DNA of 62,872 nucleotides from Phycisphaeraceae bacterium (GTDB lineage Bacteria; Planctomycetota; Phycisphaerae; Phycisphaerales; Phycisphaeraceae): NCBI GenBank assembly GCA_029260715.1, contig JAJDCS010000004.1:1-62872 (forward strand). The letters run 5' to 3'. Below, piece by piece: positions 42,546 to 52,515 of this stretch. A program made the position numbers and the translations under genes. The number at the start of each line of letters is the position of its first letter. Position 1 is the stretch's first letter. Under the pieces are notes generated by a model, which was given only the letters and a program-made list of their open reading frames with translations, did not search any database and had not been told where the DNA came from.

Positions 42546-43970
42546 TTACTGCTTGTCACCGGCGCCGACCAAGGGCCGCAAGACGCTGTACCGGTACAGC
42601 ATCGCGACAACAACCGCCCCCAGGCCGATGCCCGCCGACCACGCCAACCGCGACGCTTGGCTATGGTCCCACTGCCACTGCTGCCAAACAGCCAGCAGCA
42701 CCCACCCACACGCCAAGCCCACGCGCGCGCCGGTGTCCGCCACAAGACGGCCCCCGCTCTTGAGCGGGTTGAACACCATCTCAAACATCACCTCGGAACA
42801 CGCCGCCCCCTGGACGCCAAGCAGATCGAACGTTCGCTTGTACACGCGCAAGCGGTGAAGCAGTATCAAGGTTAGGTACGTGAACATCGCCCCGAGGATC
42901 ATCGGGAACCACCGCACGACAAACGGCAGGTCCAAAGCCACCGCCCGCAACCCGGACCCTAACTCGGCGAGCAACTCGCTTTGCTGGGTGAACCGCTCTT
43001 GGGCTGCGGTGATTTTTTCTTGCATGCTCTTGACCAGCGCCTCTTGTTGAGCCGTCGATGCCTCAAGCGCCGCCCTTATCTCCTGCGACGCCGAGCCCAG
43101 GCGCATCCCCTCTTGGAGGTTGTCCATGGCGAACGATTCGATCTCGTGAAACTCGCCGCGTTTGTCGCTGACGGTCCGCCACCAGTCGTCGCCGGGCGGC
43201 GGCTCGAAGGTGTGGCGAACCAGCTTCCGGTCGATCGCCGCGGCTGCCGCCTCCAACGAAGACCACCGCTGGGCTTGATCGGGCAGCAGCGCCCGCCCCT
43301 GTGCGACGAGCGATTCGAGCCGCTCCAGCGTGGGCGTTAACGGCTTCACAACGGTGCGACGCCACTGATCGTTGATGGCGTCAAACCGCGGGCCGATGAT
43401 GGTCTGGCGGATGTGGGGCAGCAGCGCCTGGCGCACCTCTTCAAACGGCGCGTTGTTGCGCAGGAGTTCCGCCACCTCGTGGGGGATCTGCCACACCTCC
43501 CGCACCCGGATATCGCCGGGCATGTTGGGCGTGCTTGTTTCAACGCCCTCCATCTGCTGCATGGGCACCCGCATCACCGTCTGCTGCGGCTCGAAGAACG
43601 GCCGATCGCCCATCGGGCCTTCGCCCTGCTGGGCCATCATCAAACTTTCGCTAAGCGTCTTGAAATCGTTGACCAGCCCGTCGAGGTGGCTATCCAACAA
43701 GCCGGACAGCTTCTTTTTGACGAGCCCGTCAATCTCGCCAAGCGCGTCGCCGATCCGACCCACCAGCTCTTGGCCACGGGCGAGCCAATCTCGCTGGGCC
43801 TCGGCGGCGGCGATGCGTTGGTGCGCATCTATATAAGGCCCGTAGATCGCTACATGGAAAACCACCGCGATCGTCAGCAACACCCCCGCCCGCCGCAACC
43901 CCGACTCATACTGCTGCTTGGCTGACACGAACAGCGATTGGATGAGACTGGGATCGTTCGGTTCGGCCAT
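42546..43970 (-). CDS. Membrane protein with coiled coil, function unknown
   Basis: A 474-residue protein. It has one helix near the N terminus (GLRRAGVLLTIAVVFHVAIYG), a long helical, Gln/Glu/Arg-rich middle, and three or four C-terminal transmembrane helices (FVVRWFPMILGAMFTYLTLIL onwards). The central region resembles a coiled-coil sensor or scaffold. The ATG at 43970 lies 7 nt after a perfect TATAAT (43983-43978 on the - strand), so the message may be leaderless. It lies downstream of uppS on the same strand, but this promoter makes it independent. The family was not recognised. Confidence 0.65.
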   Translation of the reverse strand: MAEPNDPSLIQSLFVSAKQQYESGLRRAGVLLTIAVVFHVAIYGPYIDAHQRIAAAEAQRDWLARGQELVGRIGDALGEIDGLVKKKLSGLLDSHLDGLVNDFKTLSESLMMAQQGEGPMGDRPFFEPQQTVMRVPMQQMEGVETSTPNMPGDIRVREVWQIPHEVAELLRNNAPFEEVRQALLPHIRQTIIGPRFDAINDQWRRTVVKPLTPTLERLESLVAQGRALLPDQAQRWSSLEAAAAAIDRKLVRHTFEPPPGDDWWRTVSDKRGEFHEIESFAMDNLQEGMRLGSASQEIRAALEASTAQQEALVKSMQEKITAAQERFTQQSELLAELGSGLRAVALDLPFVVRWFPMILGAMFTYLTLILLHRLRVYKRTFDLLGVQGAACSEVMFEMVFNPLKSGGRLVADTGARVGLACGWVLLAVWQQWQWDHSQASRLAWSAGIGLGAVVVAMLYRYSVLRPLVGAGDKQ

Positions 43971-43977
43971 AGGGGCG

Positions 43978-43983
43978 ATTATA
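43978..43983 (-). promoter_or_regulatory. -10 box placing transcription start at a start codon
   Basis: TATAAT on the - strand with 7 bases to the ATG at 43970. Start-point spacing predicts a leaderless transcript. There is no clear -35. Confidence 0.5.
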
Positions 43984-44124
43984 ATCGGTAGCACACCACG
44001 CGGCGCGGCGTCTCGCCAGCAAGCCACGCATCCAGCGGCAAAGGCTGATCTATGTGGACCGATCGCACACGGCACCCTGTCGGGCTGCCGCGCGGTACCC
44101 ATCGGTGTGCGATAGAAAATATTG

Positions 44125-44988
44125 CTAGCGTTTCGCCCCGTCGGGCACCGCGCCGTACTTTCGCTGGCGCCCCGCGTAAGCCCGCATCGCTTGGCGCAGG
44201 TGCTCAGCCGTGAAATCGGGCCAGCACACATCAGCCACGTAAAGCTCGGCGTAGCTGATCTGCCAGAGCAGGTAGTTGCTCACGCGCATCTCGCCGGCGG
44301 TGCGGATCATCAGGTCCGGGTCGGGCAGGCCGGCGGTGTAGAGGTGGTCGGTCACGGTCTGCTGGGTGATGTCTTGCGGGTCGAGTCGGCCGTCTTTGGC
44401 TTTTTGTGCGATGGAGCGAACCGCGTCGGTGATCTCGGTTCGCGAGCCGTAATTCAGGGCGAGCGCGAGCGTGAGCCCGGTGTTGCTTCGCGTGGTTTCG
44501 ATGGTCAGGTCCAGCTCCTTGAGCACGCTCTGCGGCAAGCCTTCTCGCCTACCGACCTGGACGAAGCGCACGTTGTTTTCCATCATCTCCGCGCGTTCGG
44601 CGATGAGGTACTCCACGTACAAGCCCATGAGAAACTCGACCTCTTCAGCGGGGCGCTTCCAGTTCTCCATGGAGAAGCTGTAGAGGGTTAGCACGTCCAT
44701 TTCGAGCCTGGCGCACTCGGTGACGATGGCCCGCACGGCTTTGGCGCCCTCGCGGTGGCCGAAGACACGCGCCTTGCCCCGCTTCTGGGCCCACCGCCCG
44801 TTGCCGTCCATGATCACCGCGATGTGCCGTGGCAGGGTTTCTTTGGGTAGGCCGAGCTTGGCGAACGCCTCGGCGGTCTGTCGGGCGCGGGTCTGGGCGC
44901 TGGTGGGTTCGGGCGGGAGCGTGCCCGTGGCGGCGGCGGACGCGGGCGATTGAGGCGTTGAGACTGAATGCGTGGATCGGCTGGTCAT
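44125..44988 (-). CDS. uppS: Isoprenyl transferase (undecaprenyl diphosphate synthase)
   Basis: A 287-residue cis-prenyltransferase making the C55 lipid carrier for cell-wall and surface polysaccharides. The conserved segments are present: HIAVIMDGNGRWAQKRG (catalytic Asp, FPP phosphate binding), GHREGAKAVRAIV, LTLYSFSMENWKRP, and DLMIRTAGEMRVSNYLLWQ with the YAELY motif. An extra 35-residue Pro/Thr-rich N terminus precedes the domain. It lies 51 nt after purA, probably in the same transcript. Confidence 0.95.
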   Translation of the reverse strand: MTSRSTHSVSTPQSPASAAATGTLPPEPTSAQTRARQTAEAFAKLGLPKETLPRHIAVIMDGNGRWAQKRGKARVFGHREGAKAVRAIVTECARLEMDVLTLYSFSMENWKRPAEEVEFLMGLYVEYLIAERAEMMENNVRFVQVGRREGLPQSVLKELDLTIETTRSNTGLTLALALNYGSRTEITDAVRSIAQKAKDGRLDPQDITQQTVTDHLYTAGLPDPDLMIRTAGEMRVSNYLLWQISYAELYVADVCWPDFTAEHLRQAMRAYAGRQRKYGAVPDGAKR

Positions 44989-45039
44989 GGTCTTCTAGGT
45001 CAAATGATAGACGGGGCGGGGCGTGTCTCGCAAAGGCCG

Positions 45040-46485
<1,446 letters not shown>

Positions 46486-46579
46486 TTACCATACAGAAGG
46501 GCTTTCTTCACGATAAATACGGCCGGCCGGTGTTAACTCGGTTAACGGCGTTCTTTTACGTTTTTTTGAAATTTCGGGG

Positions 46580-47671
46580 TCAGTCCCCGAACGAGGTGTC
46601 TATATCGCGGGCCGCGAGGATCAGCGGATGGTCCAAAGGCACCTGGCGCTGGCGGTTAGCGACTTTGAAGATGTCGATGTCGGTCACGCGACCGCCCTGC
46701 ATGACGACCATGCGGTTCTTCTTGCCGGCCATGAGCGCGGCGATTGCGGCGTGGCCGAATGACGTGGCCAGCAGCCTGTCTTCAGGCACGGGTGTGCCGC
46801 CGCGCTGGACGTGGCCGAGGATGGTCGTGCGTGTCTCCAGGCCGGTGCGCTTCTCGATCCGGTCGGCGACGACTTTGCTGATGCCGCCCAGGCGTATGGG
46901 GTCAGGGCTTAGCGGGTCGACGCGGTCCACAGCCTGCACACCGTCGATCGGCTTGGCGCCCTCCGACACGCACAGGATGCTAAACCGCTTGCCGTGGCGT
47001 GAGCGGTCCACAACCTTCTGACAAATTTTGTCGATGTCGAACGGGATCTCCGGCAGGAGGATGATGTCCGCCCCGGCGGCGACGCCCGTGTGCAGCGCGA
47101 TCCACCCGGCGTTGCGGCCCATGACCTCCACGAGCATGGCCCGGTGGTGGCTGGCCGCGGTGGTGTGGATCCGGTCAAGCGCTTCGGTGGCGACGTGGCA
47201 GGCGGTGGCAAAACCGAACGTCACGTCCGACCCTTCCAGGTCGTTGTCGATCGTCTTGGGCACGCCGATGCAGTTCACCCCGCGGTTGGCGAAATTCGAC
47301 GCGACGGACATGGTCCCGTCGCCTCCGATCACGAGCAGCGCGTCGAGGCCAAGCTCCGCGATGTAGGCCATGACTTGTTCGGACGTGTCTTGCAATTCGA
47401 CACGCCCGTCTATGGTCACGGGGTAACGCTTGGGGTCGCAGCGGTTGTTGGTGCCCAGGATGGTTCCGCCGAGGGTGAGGATGTTGCTCACGTCGTCGGT
47501 GGTGAGCGTTCGCACGCGGCGCTCGATGAGGCCTTGGAAGCCGTCCTCGATGCCCACCACCTCCAACCCGTGGCTAAACACGGCGCACTTAGTCACCGCG
47601 CGGATCACCGCGTTGAGACCCGGGCAGTCGCCCCCGCCGGTCAACACACCGATTCGCTTGGTCTTGCTCAC
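46580..47671 (-). CDS. pfkA: 6-phosphofructokinase
   Basis: A 363-residue phosphofructokinase. Diagnostic motifs are TGGGDCPGLNAVIRAV, LLVIGGDGTMSVASNF, GVPKTIDNDLEGSDVTFGF and EVMGRNAGWIALHTG. Residue G of GGDGT is the ATP-type choice, while K of PKTIDND is the residue of PPi-type enzymes. This mixed pattern is known from atypical ATP-dependent enzymes, so ATP is the better donor guess but PPi cannot be excluded. The TGA stop lies in the apical loop of a 7-bp hairpin (CGGGG-ACTGA-CCCCG). purA follows after 163 nt. Confidence 0.92.
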   Translation of the reverse strand: MSKTKRIGVLTGGGDCPGLNAVIRAVTKCAVFSHGLEVVGIEDGFQGLIERRVRTLTTDDVSNILTLGGTILGTNNRCDPKRYPVTIDGRVELQDTSEQVMAYIAELGLDALLVIGGDGTMSVASNFANRGVNCIGVPKTIDNDLEGSDVTFGFATACHVATEALDRIHTTAASHHRAMLVEVMGRNAGWIALHTGVAAGADIILLPEIPFDIDKICQKVVDRSRHGKRFSILCVSEGAKPIDGVQAVDRVDPLSPDPIRLGGISKVVADRIEKRTGLETRTTILGHVQRGGTPVPEDRLLATSFGHAAIAALMAGKKNRMVVMQGGRVTDIDIFKVANRQRQVPLDHPLILAARDIDTSFGD

Positions 47672-47763
47672 TGGTTTGGCCTTTACGCAACAGAGCCGTC
47701 GATTCGGGACATGATATCAACCGTGTCCCTCCCACCGCCAGCCGCGTCAATCGACGCGACGGA

Positions 47764-48372
47764 TCACGGGGTCTGTTCCGTGGCCCACTGGCGCCGCCCG
47801 GACGCGGGCCCCGTTGTTGGCTTGACCACGATCTTAGGCGGCTGTGACGCTTGCCGCTGCCACAACGGTTTTGTGAGCCGCTGCATGTAGCCTGTCGTCG
47901 CCTTGGATGGCTGCGCATCGCAAGAGAGGCTCCATGGGTAGTGCTTATCCAGGTGCTCCTCGATCTGCGCCTTTGGCGCGACCAAGAGATACACAGGCTC
48001 GCCCAGCCTTCGCCACGCGAACGCAGTGGCGCGTGGCAGGCGCTCGGCGCACGTGGCCAACAGCAGCAGCCCGTCTTCACGGCGCAAGGGGACAAGCCAG
48101 AACTGCCTGGCCTCACGCCGGCTTAGGGTCTGTGCGATATCGGGGTCGATGCGCTGCGACGGCAGGTCAACTTCTGTGCCGAAGGAGTGGTACTGCTGCG
48201 TCCACGCTCTTTCAATCGCCTCGCGGCTGATACCGAACAGCGTCTGCGCGATACGGCCGAAGGGGTGGCCCGATTCGCGCTGCACGTTTAGTACAACAGT
48301 GATTTGTTCTTCGGTGAGTTGGCCATGCTGACGTAGGATGGCGCCGATCCGGTCATGGATTTGCCCAGTCAT
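47764..48372 (-). CDS. GspE N-terminal domain-like protein
   Basis: A 202-residue protein. Residues 5-115 (GAILRQHGQLTEEQITVVLNV, RIAQTLFGISREAIERAWTQQY, DIAQTLSRREARQFWLVPLR) match the N-terminal domain of type II secretion / type IV pilus ATPases (T2SSE_N). The ATPase domain is missing. The C-terminal 80 residues are basic and low-complexity. In planctomycetes such free-standing domains occur with unknown roles. The gene is upstream of pfkA on the same strand, 92 nt away. Confidence 0.65.
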   Translation of the reverse strand: MTGQIHDRIGAILRQHGQLTEEQITVVLNVQRESGHPFGRIAQTLFGISREAIERAWTQQYHSFGTEVDLPSQRIDPDIAQTLSRREARQFWLVPLRREDGLLLLATCAERLPRATAFAWRRLGEPVYLLVAPKAQIEEHLDKHYPWSLSCDAQPSKATTGYMQRLTKPLWQRQASQPPKIVVKPTTGPASGRRQWATEQTP

Positions 48373-48519
48373 TGTCGGGAACCTTTGCTTGATAGCGAGA
48401 CAGCATGGTGGCTTCATCGACCAGGCCGGGGCGTGTCTTTAGCCGACCCGAAAAAAAAGTTGAGAAAGTGTCGTTTTGAAGGGGTTACGCGGTTTGCCCC
48501 GCGATTATCGGGCCAAGCG

Positions 48520-48550
48520 CCGCTTAAACACACGGCGGAATCTTAAGCGG
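48520..48550. repeat. Inverted repeat upstream of the DUF3147 gene
   Basis: CCGCTTAA (48520-48527) and TTAAGCGG (48543-48550) are perfect inverted repeats around a 15-nt loop, about 50 nt before ATG 48601. It could be an operator or an RNA hairpin. Confidence 0.45.
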
Positions 48551-48600
48551 AGGTGGCGGTTTGAAAAGTGAACCTCAAGCCTTCATCATGGTGATTATCC

Positions 48601-48948
48601 ATGCGGTATTACCTGCTCAAGCTGGCAATCTCGGCGCTGCTTATTGTCCTAATATCAGAGGTCTCAAAACGATTTACGCTAGTCGGCGGTTTGCTCGCGT
48701 CGCTCCCGTTAGTGTCTTACCTTGCGATGATCTGGCTTTACGTGGATACGGGTAGCAGCCAGAAGGTGGCCGACCTATCCTGGAGCATTTTTTGGCTGGT
48801 CCTCCCGTCGCTGTCACTATTCATTTTTTTGCCGCTGTTACTTAAAAAACTGCCGTTCTTTCCAAGCCTAGGGATCGCTACCGCGATCATGTTTCTATGC
48901 TATAGCCTGATGGTTCTTGGTTTACGACGATTCAATATTATCGTATGA
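48601..48948 (+). CDS. DUF3147 family membrane protein
   Basis: A 115-residue protein of four hydrophobic helices (KLAISALLIVLISEVSKRF, GGLLASLPLVSYLAMIWLY, WSIFWLVLPSLSLFIFLPL, LGIATAIMFLCYSLMVLGL). The pattern GGLLASLPLVSYLAMIW is typical of DUF3147. It is clearly less GC-rich than its neighbours and stands alone, which suggests horizontal acquisition. The physiological role is unknown; a transporter-like function is only a guess. Confidence 0.75.
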   Translation: MRYYLLKLAISALLIVLISEVSKRFTLVGGLLASLPLVSYLAMIWLYVDTGSSQKVADLSWSIFWLVLPSLSLFIFLPLLLKKLPFFPSLGIATAIMFLCYSLMVLGLRRFNIIV

Positions 48949-48994
48949 TTACGAGCCGATCCGTTATGACATTTTCAACAATGCACTCACATAC

Positions 48995-49022
48995 TTGACA
49001 CACCGTGAGGTTTGAATAAAAC
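48995..49022 (+). promoter_or_regulatory. Promoter of a candidate ncRNA
   Basis: A perfect TTGACA (48995-49000), 16-bp spacer and TAAAAC (49017-49022), only 46 nt after the DUF3147 stop and with no gene downstream on this strand. Confidence 0.6.
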
Positions 49023-49175
49023 ATTGAACTTGAGTTGTGTTGGGGCGTATCAAGTAAGGGCGTGCGAGGTCGGCTAGGGTGAAAGGGCCGACCGAGGAAC
49101 GAGAAAGTAACCCCCGGAAGGGATGGAAGCCACACCTTTGAGCGCTTTAATACGCCAATACATCCTAGAAAAATA

Positions 49176-49204
49176 ACCTCAAGACGCGAGTAACGTCTTG
49201 AGGT
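49176..49204. terminator. Perfect 11-bp hairpin with CGAGTAA loop
   Basis: ACCTCAAGACG (49176-49186), loop CGAGTAA, CGTCTTGAGGT (49194-49204). On the - strand it is followed by TATTTTTC, so it could end the serA-side transcript. Its loop, bounded by CG, is close to that of the aroF terminator and the tRNA-Leu hairpin. Confidence 0.6.
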
Positions 49205-49238
49205 CATTCCTGCAATGGATCGGGTGGTCCGGTCCATG

Positions 49239-49275
49239 CCCGCGTCGTCACGGGACAGCAGCGACGCGGGTTTTT
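49239..49275 (+). terminator. Rho-independent terminator
   Basis: CCCGCGTCG (49239-49247) and CGACGCGGG (49262-49270) form a perfect 9-bp stem followed by TTTTTAT. Confidence 0.85.
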
Positions 49276-49455
49276 ATATCGGCATATTTAGTGGTAGTTT
49301 GGGTAATTATTCTTTTGTAAGTGGTTAGGCAAACAGGACATACTAAGCATAAAGACTTATGTCGCTTTGCGCATAAACACTTGCTAAAAATACAATTACG
49401 ATATTTATTCGCCCTTTTTCGCCAGTTGAAATTTTTTGCCCGTAAAAAGCTGTTT
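49276..49455. other. AT-rich intergenic stretch downstream of serA
   Basis: 180 nt of markedly AT-rich sequence with a short TAAAAA-TTTTTA hairpin at about 49443-49458 overlapping the end of serA. No gene was recognised. Confidence 0.3.
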
Positions 49456-51063
49456 TTAGCGAGTTTTGGGCAGTTCAACCACGGTCACTTTTAAGATCCC
49501 TGGGCGATGGTTGAGCCGGTTTAGGGCCGACTCGGGCAGCGGATCGTCCAGTTTCAACACCATCAGGGCGGTGTTGTCCTGTCTGCTGATCGCCATGTCA
49601 GCGATGTTAACTTTCGCTTCGCCTAGTTCGGCGCCGACCAGCCCGACCATGCCGGGCATGTCTTGGTTGAAGATCAGCAGCATGACGCCGGTGGGCACCA
49701 TGTCCATACGGTAGCCGTTGATCTCAACAACGCGCGGCTGCATGTCGTGGTAGACGCGTCCGACGATCTTGTGCTTGGAGCCGTCGCCCGCTTCGATTTC
49801 AATCGACAATTGCGGGCCTTCGAGCTTGTCCTCTTCGCTGGTGATCGTGCGCGTCGTGATGCCGCGTTGCTCGGCGATGTGTCGCACGTTGACGATATTC
49901 AGCGGCACGTCCAGGTGGCACCGCAAAAGTCCGACCAGGCTCATACGCTCGATGGTGCCCGCGGCGGGTTGGAGCGTCTTGCCACGCAGCTCGAACGTTA
50001 CCTGCGAGATGCCCTCGGTCATCATCGGGCTGATCAGGCAGCCCATGCGCTGGGCCAGTTCCACGAACTTTGATTGCACCGGGTTGAGGTCCATGCGCAA
50101 GCCCCCCGCGTTGACCGCACCTTGGATGCCATCGCCGCGCAGGTACGCCAGCAGCCCCGCCGCCGCGTCGATACTCACCGCGCGTTGGGCTTCGGCGGTG
50201 CTGGCGCCCAGGTGGGGCGTGACCAGCACCTTGGGGTGGCGGCGCAACGCGCTGTCGGCGTCGAGCGGCTCGGTGGTGAAGACGTCCAGCGCCGCGCCGC
50301 CACACTGGCCCGTCTCAACCGCTTCGAGCACCGCCTGTTCGTCCACCACGCCCCCGCGCGACGCGTTGACCACCATCACGCCCGGCCTGCATATCGGGAA
50401 CGTCTTAGACCCGAGCATCCCCCGCGTCTGATCGTTTAGCGGCACGTGGAACGTAAGGATGTCCGCGTGGGGCAGCAGCTTCTCAAACTGCTTGTACATC
50501 TTCACGCGCCCGTCCATGGCTGTGTCTTTGTTGAAAAATGGGTCGTAAGCGACCACACCCATCTCAAACGCCAGCGCGCGTTCAGCCACGGTGCGCCCGA
50601 TGCGCCCGAACCCGACCACGCCCAGCGTCTTGCCCGCTAGCTGGGTGCCTTGGAACTTCGAGCGGTCCCAGCCGCCTTCGGTCATGGTCTTGTAGGCAGG
50701 CCCGATATGCCGCGCCAGGGCCATCATCAGGGCGAAGGCGTGTTCGGCGGTGGTGAGTGTGCTCGCCTCGGCTGAGTTCATCACGAGGATGCCGTGCTCG
50801 GTGGCGGCCTGGAGGTCGATGTTGTCCACGCCCACGCCCGCGCGCGCGATGGCTTTGAGCTTACCGGGGTTGGCGAGCACCTTTGCGGTAACCGTCACGC
50901 CGCTGCGCACGATCAGCCCGTCGTGCTCGCCGACGATCGCCGCCAACTCGTCTTCGCTTAGCCCCGGTTTGCTGATCAGTTCCGCGTCGGGCTGGGATTG
51001 CACAAAGTCGATGCCCGCTTGGGCCAGCTTGTCAGCGGCCAGGATTTTAAATTTGTCGCCCAT
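49456..51063 (-). CDS. serA: D-3-phosphoglycerate dehydrogenase
   Basis: A 535-residue long-form enzyme for the first step of serine synthesis. The substrate domain starts KILAADKLAQAGIDF. The NAD-binding motif is TLGVVGFGRIGRTVAER. The catalytic Arg, Glu and His lie in NASRGGVVDE and TPHLGASTAEA. Residues about 325-450 form the intervening domain, and about 455-535 form a C-terminal ACT domain (MLLIFNQDMPGMVGLVGAEL) suited to serine feedback. It begins 26 nt after hemL, with which it is probably co-transcribed. Confidence 0.95.
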   Translation of the reverse strand: MGDKFKILAADKLAQAGIDFVQSQPDAELISKPGLSEDELAAIVGEHDGLIVRSGVTVTAKVLANPGKLKAIARAGVGVDNIDLQAATEHGILVMNSAEASTLTTAEHAFALMMALARHIGPAYKTMTEGGWDRSKFQGTQLAGKTLGVVGFGRIGRTVAERALAFEMGVVAYDPFFNKDTAMDGRVKMYKQFEKLLPHADILTFHVPLNDQTRGMLGSKTFPICRPGVMVVNASRGGVVDEQAVLEAVETGQCGGAALDVFTTEPLDADSALRRHPKVLVTPHLGASTAEAQRAVSIDAAAGLLAYLRGDGIQGAVNAGGLRMDLNPVQSKFVELAQRMGCLISPMMTEGISQVTFELRGKTLQPAAGTIERMSLVGLLRCHLDVPLNIVNVRHIAEQRGITTRTITSEEDKLEGPQLSIEIEAGDGSKHKIVGRVYHDMQPRVVEINGYRMDMVPTGVMLLIFNQDMPGMVGLVGAELGEAKVNIADMAISRQDNTALMVLKLDDPLPESALNRLNHRPGILKVTVVELPKTR

Positions 51064-51089
51064 TTGCTTTGGTTGGTCCTAGTTCGTGG

Positions 51090-52409
51090 TCAGGAAGCGT
51101 TTTTCACGGCGTCGAAGGCTTCGCCCGCTGCGGTGATGGTTTTTTCGATAGCTGCGTGGTCGTGCGCGGTGCCGACGAACCATGTTTCAAATTGGCTCGG
51201 TGGCAGTATTACGCCGCGATCGAGCATGTGGCCGAAAAAGCCCGCGAACGCGCGTGTGTCGCAGGCGCGAGCGTCATCGTAGTTCTCCACGGGCCTGTCC
51301 GTAAAGAAGCAGCAGGCCATCGACTCCACGCGCCGGCATTGCACGGCGACGCCGGCTTGATCGGCTGCGCGCTCTATGCCGGCTACTAGCTGGGCGGTGG
51401 CTTTGTCGAGTTTTTCGTAAACGCCAGGCTGGCGCAGCCCTTCGAGCGTGGCGATACCCGCCGCCATGGCCAAGGGGTTGCCGCTGAGCGTGCCCGCCTG
51501 ATAGACCGGCCCGTCGGGCGCGACCTGGCGCATTAAGTCTTCGCGCCCGCCGTAGGCTGCGCACGGCAGCCCGCCGCCGACGACCTTGCCCAGGCACGTC
51601 AGGTCCGGCGTAACCCCGTAAAGGGACTGTGCCCCGCCGTACGCCACGCGGAAGCCCGTCATGACCTCGTCGAAAATCAGCAACGCCCCGTGGCGGTCGG
51701 ACAGGTCTCGTAGGCCTTGCAAAAACCCGTCTTGGGGCGGGATGCAGCCCATGTTGCCGGCGACGGGCTCGACGATGATCGCGGCGATCTGGTTGGTGTG
51801 TTGGTCAAATAGCTCCGCGACTTGTGTCAGGTCGTTGAACGGAGCCAAGAGGGTGTGTTGGATGACCGATTCGGGCACACCCGGTGAGCTTGGCGTGCCC
51901 AGTGTGGTGGCGCCGCTGCCGGCTTGGACGAGTAGCCCGTCGCTGTGGCCGTGGTAGCAGCCGGTGAATTTCACGATTTTGTCGCGTCCGGTGGCGGCCC
52001 GCGCCAGGCGGATGGCGGACATGGTCGCCTCCGTGCCGCTATTAACGAACCGGACCAATTTTATTGCCGGCACCGCCTCGATGACCATCTGTGCCAGCAC
52101 TGCTTCTGCCTCGGTGGGCATGCCGAAGCTCACGCCGTTCGCCGCGGCTTTGCTGACCGCTTGGGTCACCGCTGGGGGTGCGTGGCCCAGGATCAGTGGC
52201 CCGTAACTTGCGACGTAGTCAATATATTCGTGCCCGTCGAGGTCCGTGACCGTTGCGCCGCAGCCGCTTCGGATGACCACCGGGGCCCGCCCCACAGCCT
52301 TGTACGCCCGCACCGGCGAGCTGACGCCGCCGGGCATCAGCGCCGAGGCACGCTCAAACGCCTGGTGCGAACGGGTATAGCGGGTGGATTGGACTTGGAC
52401 AGGGTTCAT
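51090..52409 (-). CDS. hemL: Glutamate-1-semialdehyde 2,1-aminomutase
   Basis: A 439-residue class III PLP enzyme making 5-aminolevulinate in the C5 heme pathway. Motifs are MPGGVSSPVRAYKAVG, RFVNSGTEATMSAIRLAR (cofactor loop), KFTGCYHGHSDGLLV and the PLP lysine in LTCLGKVVGGGLPCAAYGG. Length and order agree with the family. Divergent from rpsO, upstream of serA. Confidence 0.95.
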   Translation of the reverse strand: MNPVQVQSTRYTRSHQAFERASALMPGGVSSPVRAYKAVGRAPVVIRSGCGATVTDLDGHEYIDYVASYGPLILGHAPPAVTQAVSKAAANGVSFGMPTEAEAVLAQMVIEAVPAIKLVRFVNSGTEATMSAIRLARAATGRDKIVKFTGCYHGHSDGLLVQAGSGATTLGTPSSPGVPESVIQHTLLAPFNDLTQVAELFDQHTNQIAAIIVEPVAGNMGCIPPQDGFLQGLRDLSDRHGALLIFDEVMTGFRVAYGGAQSLYGVTPDLTCLGKVVGGGLPCAAYGGREDLMRQVAPDGPVYQAGTLSGNPLAMAAGIATLEGLRQPGVYEKLDKATAQLVAGIERAADQAGVAVQCRRVESMACCFFTDRPVENYDDARACDTRAFAGFFGHMLDRGVILPPSQFETWFVGTAHDHAAIEKTITAAGEAFDAVKNAS

Positions 52410-52438
52410 CGTCCGATTAGTGTAGCAACTCAGCCTAG

Positions 52439-52467
52439 TTGCCAGCCAGCGCCCCCGTGGCTACAAT
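52439..52467 (+). promoter_or_regulatory. rpsO-pnp promoter
   Basis: TTGCCA (52439-52444), 17-bp spacer, TACAAT (52462-52467). The start would be near 52474, 42 nt before the rpsO ATG. Confidence 0.7.
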
Positions 52468-52515
52468 CCGGGACGTTTAATTTAAGATGAACTCTTTGTT
52501 GGCAGTAAGCATACC

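Larger units (their letters stand above)
49030..49275 (+). ncRNA. Candidate structured non-coding RNA
   Basis: A stretch of about 245 nt from the predicted start to a strong terminator has no open frame. A closing stem GGCGTAT (49044-49050) with ATACGCC (49150-49156) brackets an inner hairpin with GGTCGGC/GCCGACC arms (49068-49092) and a CCC-CCGGAA-GGG hairpin near 49111. Three hairpins follow: ACCTCAAGACG/CGTCTTGAGGT (49176-49204), ATGGATC/GGTCCAT (about 49214-49237), and the terminator. It is not tmRNA, RNase P RNA or a standard SRP RNA. The function is unknown. Confidence 0.45.

Noticed and set aside
49030-49175. SRP RNA assignment, because of CCGGAAGGG
   Set aside because: The flanking AGCAGCC-type sequence and the 5'-side loop of the SRP apical domain are missing, so only a generic structured-RNA call is made.
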